From contig NC_065882.2 of the NCBI RefSeq assembly GCF_932274485.2, positions 29,840,890-29,904,889 of the forward strand: DNA of 64,000 nucleotides, given 5' to 3'. The position numbers and the translations under genes were made by a program. Shown here piece after piece: positions 59,093 through 64,000 of this stretch (position 1 is the first letter of the stretch; every line of letters starts with the position of its first letter). Under the pieces are notes generated by a model, which searched no databases, had not been told where the DNA came from, and worked only from the letters and a program-made list of their open reading frames with translations. This stretch comes from Patella vulgata (lineage: Eukaryota > Mollusca > Gastropoda > Patellidae).

Positions 59093-61108
59093 TTATAATT
59101 GTCCAAGGTTCTCATTCTTCATTTTTGTGAGGATATCAACTGCACTGGGGCGCGCGGAAGGGTTGTAGTTGACAAACTCTTTCAACCAACTTCGAACCTC
59201 TGGTGGAACGGTGTCGGACTCCTTGATTGGACACATTTCTTGCTGCATCTTTTCTTTTATCTTATCTACTGGGGAGTGTAAATCATCCATTTCCCACGCG
59301 TCGCGTTCGCTGAAAAATTCAAGTAATGTAATTCCAACTGACCACATGTCAGTGGCGGTTGTTGATTTATTACCACCAACTAGACACTCAGGAGCCATGT
59401 ATCCTGGCGATCCGTCTACACCAATTGTTGTTCTCGTCGCGGCGGCCATGCTGGCAAGAACGGACTTAATCCTACTTATTCCAAAGTCACACAGCTTGGT
59501 AACAAATGTGTTCTTCTGGATGAGAATATTTCCAGATTTAATGTCCTGATGCACGATGAATGGACGCAGTGCGTGCATGTACGCCACGCCCTGCAAGAGT
59601 TGTCGGGCAATGAACAGTTTAAGTTGCATGTCTATGTCTAGTCTCATGTCTGCATCAAATATTGCGTCTTCCATGTTGCAACCGTCCAGGAATTCATGCA
59701 CAAGACAAACTGACGCCTTTCCCTTGGCGTACGCTAGGAATTGAATTATGTTTGGGTGTCTCAACGTAGTGTTGATCTGTATTTCCTTTTCTATTGACTT
59801 CATAATTTGACTTCGCTGACGTGGAAAGACTTGAATAACTTTTACAGCAACAGGAGAACCCACCCACATCCCTTTGAAAACAGTCTCAAATGTACCTGTC
59901 CCAAGATGAACTGATTTATCTATGTCGAGGTCAGAGGTGGCGATTTCGGGCACAGCACATGCAACATTCTTGTCAGGAACAGGTAGAACAGCAGGAGATG
60001 CCATAACGACGGTGATTGGTCTGGATTTTTCAGCAGGTAAATCTCCAACATGCACCATACAGTAATAGGTTCCAGGATCCTTGATTATAAGTAAACACAA
60101 TGAATTGCCACTGCAGAGCAGGTTTTCACCCCTGTACCAATCATAGCGAAGTTTATCATTATGTCCCGTCATACCCCCAGATTTCTGGGGGGTGATGGAC
60201 GATGTTGCCGTCAAGATTTTCTGGAGCTGAAGGGAACTGACATATTAATTGCCAAGTACCATGTAGTTCTTCTTCGTCACTTATGTCATTGTAGGACACC
60301 TGCAGCAGTTTCTTTGTGCCAACACTAATTGAATTAACCGCGAAACCGTTCATACACGGATTGTAACTTGTTTCATCCTCCCAATCAGATGGATCATTTT
60401 CAGCCCTTCGTACTGTGCAATACCTTCACATTTTAAATGACTGATGTGTCCCGAGTAGGATGACACTGTTTCGCGAACGTAGGTTATGGTTAAATCAGGC
60501 GGATTCAGTGACATTGCTTCGCTGACCTGGTCGGGGGAGGTCTGGGCGGTAAGCAGCTTTCTTGGGATTGTTGGTAATGGTATGTCGGAACTGGAATGTA
60601 CCCTTATGGTGTTTGGTGCGTTGGCTTCGGTTGCACTTCCATTCACAGAGACATCCACCACTTCTGTCTCTGTCTGCTGTCCTTCTTCTGGGGCATAGGC
60701 TTGCTCAACTAGCTCTTCAGATTCGCCAGTATCATGGGTTTTAGGTTTGCTCATTAAAAAGAACGCGTACTTAAAGCCAAACAAACCGCACGCTTTCAAG
60801 AAGCCACCAAGACCACACTTCGATCCCTGCAGGTCTTGAAACTGAACGAGCTGCCTTCCCTGGCTATCACCAACATGCAAGTCCATATCCTCAATGTTTC
60901 CAAACTTTGATTCGTCCCCTTCGAAAAAGATGCTTCGTCCGTAGCTCAGAACATCTTCAACGCTCAAATCAAGGCTTCCCACGTGAATGGTTCTAATCAG
61001 ACCGCCATCCTTAGCCTTCACCTGCGTGAAGGCCTTCTTCTTGCAGTGCATCCATCCAAGTCTGAAACGTGGGTCTTTGGATCAGGTCTTCTTTGCCTCT
61101 ACCACAAT
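59093..61108 (-). CDS. Kinase gene exon 2: recurrent module, Ig-like region, TKL-type kinase
   Basis: A long coding exon follows a strong acceptor (T-run then AG at 61109-61110). In order it encodes a module with LGWMHCKKKAF, KAKDGG, FFEGDESKFGN (a pattern I recall from many fish and invertebrate proteins of unknown role), a linker, an Ig-like region (WQLICQF, DWYRGE, GTYYC) and a kinase domain. In the last open frame (59093-60214) the kinase has a glycine loop LGTGTF (104-109), VAVK Lys125, HQD at 222-224 with Asn229, DFG at 243-245 and APE at 274-276. It would phosphorylate Ser/Thr and looks RIPK/TKL-like. HRD is changed to HQD. Frame changes near 61065, 60400 and 60185 (the last in a six-base C-run) mean pseudogene or sequence error. 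Confidence 0.82.
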
Positions 61109-63143
61109 CTGCAAAAAAAAAAATTGACGTTTGTGTTTATTTGTGTCAGGTGAAATAAAGGGGGTTGGTGTATACGATTAAATAGATTTTCTGACACCAT
61201 CTGTTAATGAGAAACAGGACAAGAACCGTCAAGTCCCTGTGATTTAGAAGTCAATCTTAGTTCATAAAAATGACACCATTTGATGCGTAATGTCAATTTT
61301 GACTGGTTCAAACGAATTTAACATTTTCAATGTCACCGGAAATTGCGCCATTTGGGCAAAAAATGTATTTATAGCCTTCAAAACAGATATTTTATTCAAA
61401 TGAGTCTGATTTGTAATGTTTTTAAAATTATGTTTTTAAAATTTTAAAATTTCTAACTTGTACGGTTGCAGAGAAATAGACGATTTACTACAAGTCACTG
61501 TTCAAGGTTTTAGGTCTATGAAAATGGCAATTATTATTCGATTTACATAAAATTTTCACCATGTGATGCCTTATGCCATTTCTGATTTCATAAAACTAAT
61601 TTAACATTTTCATTATCCCTGGAAGTAATGTAATTTTGTGAAGGATCACTTACATGTAACAAATGTATACAATGAATTGATATTGCTGGATTGGGTTGAT
61701 TCTGCGTATATTTTGTTTGATGTGTGCAGTGCTTATAAATGGAATCCTGTCTAATGGTTTCATCGGTACCAGAAGTGACATATGTTCAAGGGTAACGGGG
61801 AACCGGTGAAACCCGTCTTTACTGCGTTGCAGTTCTAGTTATTGTTTTATATTTGTTACCTGGCCGACCGACACATGGCCGTCTGAGTGTTGCATCATAT
61901 TATTTACAGCCGTATTTACTGATACACAATAATCCCAACAATGCTCACCTTTGACGATTTATCATCGTTTTTACTGGAGGCTGACGATTCCTCTGCACGA
62001 ATCCAATTACTCAGAATTACTGGAGGTTGACGATTGCTCTGCAAGACTTCTTTTGCTTTTGCTTGAGGTTGATGATTCCTCTGCAAGACTCCTTTTACTG
62101 GAAGTTGAATACCTTTTACTTTTGAATCCCCCTAAGATGTCTTATTCTTTTCAAGCGTTTATCTCCATCACCTAGAAGAAATGATGTTGATATTTACCGA
62201 ATAGGCCTTCTGGGTATGTTTTATAACTCGCAGGGCTGTTTGGTGCTCACTTGAAATTAAAGGTTCATACAGTCACACACACGCACACAGAATCTATCAT
62301 CTTGTAAATTGTGCCTTTTTAGTATGAAACCTCACACAAGACCGAAACCTTTCTTCATAATATATAATCAGGTGGAAAATATAGGTTGCCACGCAACGAA
62401 ACATACGCCCACAGCAGCTAAATCGTCCGAGTAGTCAACAAGAGTTGTCGTATATTTTTACTTTTTTCGATAATGAAACATTTATAATACATTAAAAATC
62501 GGATTAAGAGTAACAACTCATTAAGTAATTATCAGAAAACCATTAGAATTTGTTTGTTTTTTTTTATAAAATTCTGTCCCATGCTAATGTTTAGTATTGA
62601 TCTAGCTGTTGAAGTCATAAAAATTCATTGAAAATCAATATACTTGTTCGTCTCAAGACCTTAAACTCTGTGTATCAATCTGAAGTCATTACTCTGGAAG
62701 TAATTATCGGAAATAACCGAAAATCAGTAGGATTCTTCGTCTCATGACCTTAAACACTGTGTATACAGTCGGATGTTAACATTGACCTCTAGATCGTCCA
62801 CAAGACTTTATGAAGTGATCAAGGGTCATAACTCTGGAAATCGCTGAAAATCAATAGGATTCTTTGTCGCATGACCTTAAACAATATGTATAAATTTAAA
62901 GTTAATCAGATATTAACTTTAGCATCTAGAGCGTCCACAAACAATTGTGGACGCCGGACCGATGGACGGATGGATGGACGGACGGGGGCGACGACAATAT
63001 ATGACCACATTTCAATGTGAGCGTTTTATAAAAACACAGTTAACGGTGATGTAGAGAGGAAACCCGAGTTAATTGCACAAAAATCTCAAGTCTCTGGGTA
63101 CAGGTTAGGGCTAGCTATTTTGTGCAGCTTGTACGCTACATAC
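61109..63143 (-). other. Kinase gene intron
   Basis: A GTATGT donor next to exon 1 and a T-rich AG acceptor next to exon 2 define a 2035-bp intron. Phases agree: one base remains from exon 1 and two bases start exon 2, giving an Asp codon. It contains a short direct repeat with gaggttgacgattcctctgc at about 61975-62110 and an R1 HINE-like fragment at 62620-63035. Confidence 0.7.
62620..63035. repeat. HINE-like fragment, family R1, in the kinase intron
   Basis: Units in the inverted orientation (ccttaaacactgtgtat, ctctagagcgtccacaa) are followed by a GGAC/GGAT run (about 62965-62990) and the terminal hairpin ccacatttcaatgtg (63006-63020). This end shows the full R1 terminal layout clearly. 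Confidence 0.75.
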
Positions 63144-63321
63144 CTTTAATATTAACGAAGTATTTTCTTCCATCATTGACCCAGCCACCTTCAGGCATGA
63201 TGAAAACACCATCCACAGATGGGACAACAATCTTCTCTGTCGGCTTAGCACCGTCTGTGTAGGCTAAGGAGGTTGTTCCAGGGAATGCCTGGCCTGAAGT
63301 GAGTGAAACAATGGTTGTCAT
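63144..63321 (-). CDS. Kinase gene exon 1
   Basis: An ATG at 63319-63321 opens a 59-codon frame beginning MTTIVSLTSGQAFPGTTSLA and ending KYFVNIK, followed by a GTATGT donor. The exon ends with one base of a split codon, and joining to exon 2 keeps a frame that reads DCGRGKEDLIQRP before the first frame change there. It has no signal peptide or membrane helix, so a cytoplasmic protein is likely despite the Ig-like region. I do not recognise the domain. The TATA box lies about 40 bp upstream. Confidence 0.65.
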
Positions 63322-63356
63322 AGGTGTTGTACAATTTCAGGTGTGCTCGAAAAATA

Positions 63357-63364
63357 TTTATAGA
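63357..63364 (-). promoter_or_regulatory. TATA box of the kinase gene
   Basis: On the minus strand, tataaata lies about 36-43 bp upstream of the exon 1 ATG. This would give a transcription start near 63330 and a very short leader. It is a motif-only call. Confidence 0.45.
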
Positions 63365-63639
63365 CATAGGCCTACTTGTCACCCCATGGAGTGTTGCCAC
63401 TGGGCCTATTAATAAAAGTCAAAGATATTGAATATTGAGGAAAGGCTATTATGTGGCCGTGTTAGTCCCACTTTAAAAAAACTGGCAGGGCAGGGTAAAA
63501 AATAATAGTCGCTGTCCCAACTTCGCTCATTTCATTTTATGTTGCGCAAAGTTCAGTAAGTCCCATAGGCCTATCAATTGTACAGCGATGCACGCCCCCA
63601 GCATTATGTAGCCTACATGTAGCATAGTGGGAAGTATGT

Positions 63640-63870
63640 GTATTCGTCCCGCCCGAGCCCAAGGGAAGGCCAGATGTGTTAAATGCTACCGCCAACAACG
63701 TTTTAGGTATGGTAGGTAAAGGCCTTGATGCAGTAGTAGTACTTGATCACTTAATCAGTTCCTCCAATGTAAACCTTCCAGGTATATGGAATGTATACGT
63801 CAAACCCGCCGCATCGGCGACACTTATTTTCTCGGCCGCAGCCATGATGATTGTAATGTCTCATGATTAT
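63640..63870 (+). CDS. Unrecognised open frame, possible exon
   Basis: A frame open from about 63640 reads EPKGRPDVLNATANNVLGMV, then DAVVVLDHLISSSNVNLPGI, WNVYVKPAASATLIFSAAAM. It has protein-like composition with a hydrophobic stretch near its end. After 63867 it runs into a ggaatttggaat microsatellite. The family is unknown to me and no splice sites were fixed. It could be a relic of a gene fragment. Confidence 0.3.
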
Positions 63871-63925
63871 GTCGAATTTGGAATTTGGAATCTGGAATTT
63901 GGAATTTGGAATCTAGTAATTTGGA
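63867..63925. repeat. Microsatellite, ggaatttggaatct-type
   Basis: Six or so copies of a 7-bp word, ggaattt or ggaatct, in tandem. Confidence 0.85.
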
Positions 63926-64000
63926 ATGGGTATTTATCCGGCCCAGATGGGTAAACTAGAAGTAATTAGTTGTGTAAAATTACAATTTATATAAATTCTA

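Overview
The window looks like repeat-dense intergenic and intronic DNA of a mollusc, most likely a gastropod. I infer this from spliced eukaryotic exons, tRNA-derived SINEs, pearl/HINE-like tandem-repeat elements of the kind described from molluscs, a marine-type Copia element, and many hAT relics. No ribosomal RNA, functional tRNA, CRISPR or prokaryotic operon is visible.

The best host gene is on the minus strand at 59093-63321. Exon 1 (63144-63321) sits behind a TATA box. A 2.0 kb intron separates it from a long exon 2 (59093-61108), which encodes an N-terminal module of a recurrent animal type, an Ig-like region and a complete TKL/RIPK-like kinase domain. Exon 2 changes reading frame about three times, so it is either a recent pseudogene or carries sequence errors. 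A compact CRE/NRF1/CCAAT/TATA promoter at about 15549-15729 separates two outward-facing candidate first exons. Minor coding remains are a decayed minus-strand frame at 50954-51690, an integrase-like C-terminal fragment at 56774-57304, and an unrecognised frame at 63640-63870.

Region by region: 1-5.9 kb holds two copies of a host repeat, each carrying a different hAT element at the same 8-bp site. 5.9-10.5 kb holds diverged EnSpm-like segments, then a SINE broken open by a HINE-like array and by a second SINE. 10.5-12.3 kb is a Tc1 element with perfect 26-bp ends and a duplicated leader. 12.8-13.8 kb is a hAT relic. 16.4-19.2 kb is HINE-like arrays. 19.2-27.2 kb is a Jockey/CR1-type LINE split by a young Copia element with identical LTRs and again by a HINE-like array. 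28-29 kb is another array. 29.3-32.4 kb is a hAT with transposase, inverted ends and an 8-bp duplication. 32.5-37.3 kb is an EnSpm-like element with arms of about 585 bp. 37.3-43.5 kb holds two more inverted-repeat structures. 44-51 kb holds several short hAT-type elements and SINEs. 51-57 kb is duplicated repeats, SINEs and arrays. 57.3-59 kb is sparse.

Taken together the window is a layered insertion record whose relative order can often be read from target-site duplications, with very little host coding sequence. All calls come from reading the sequence; no database search was run.
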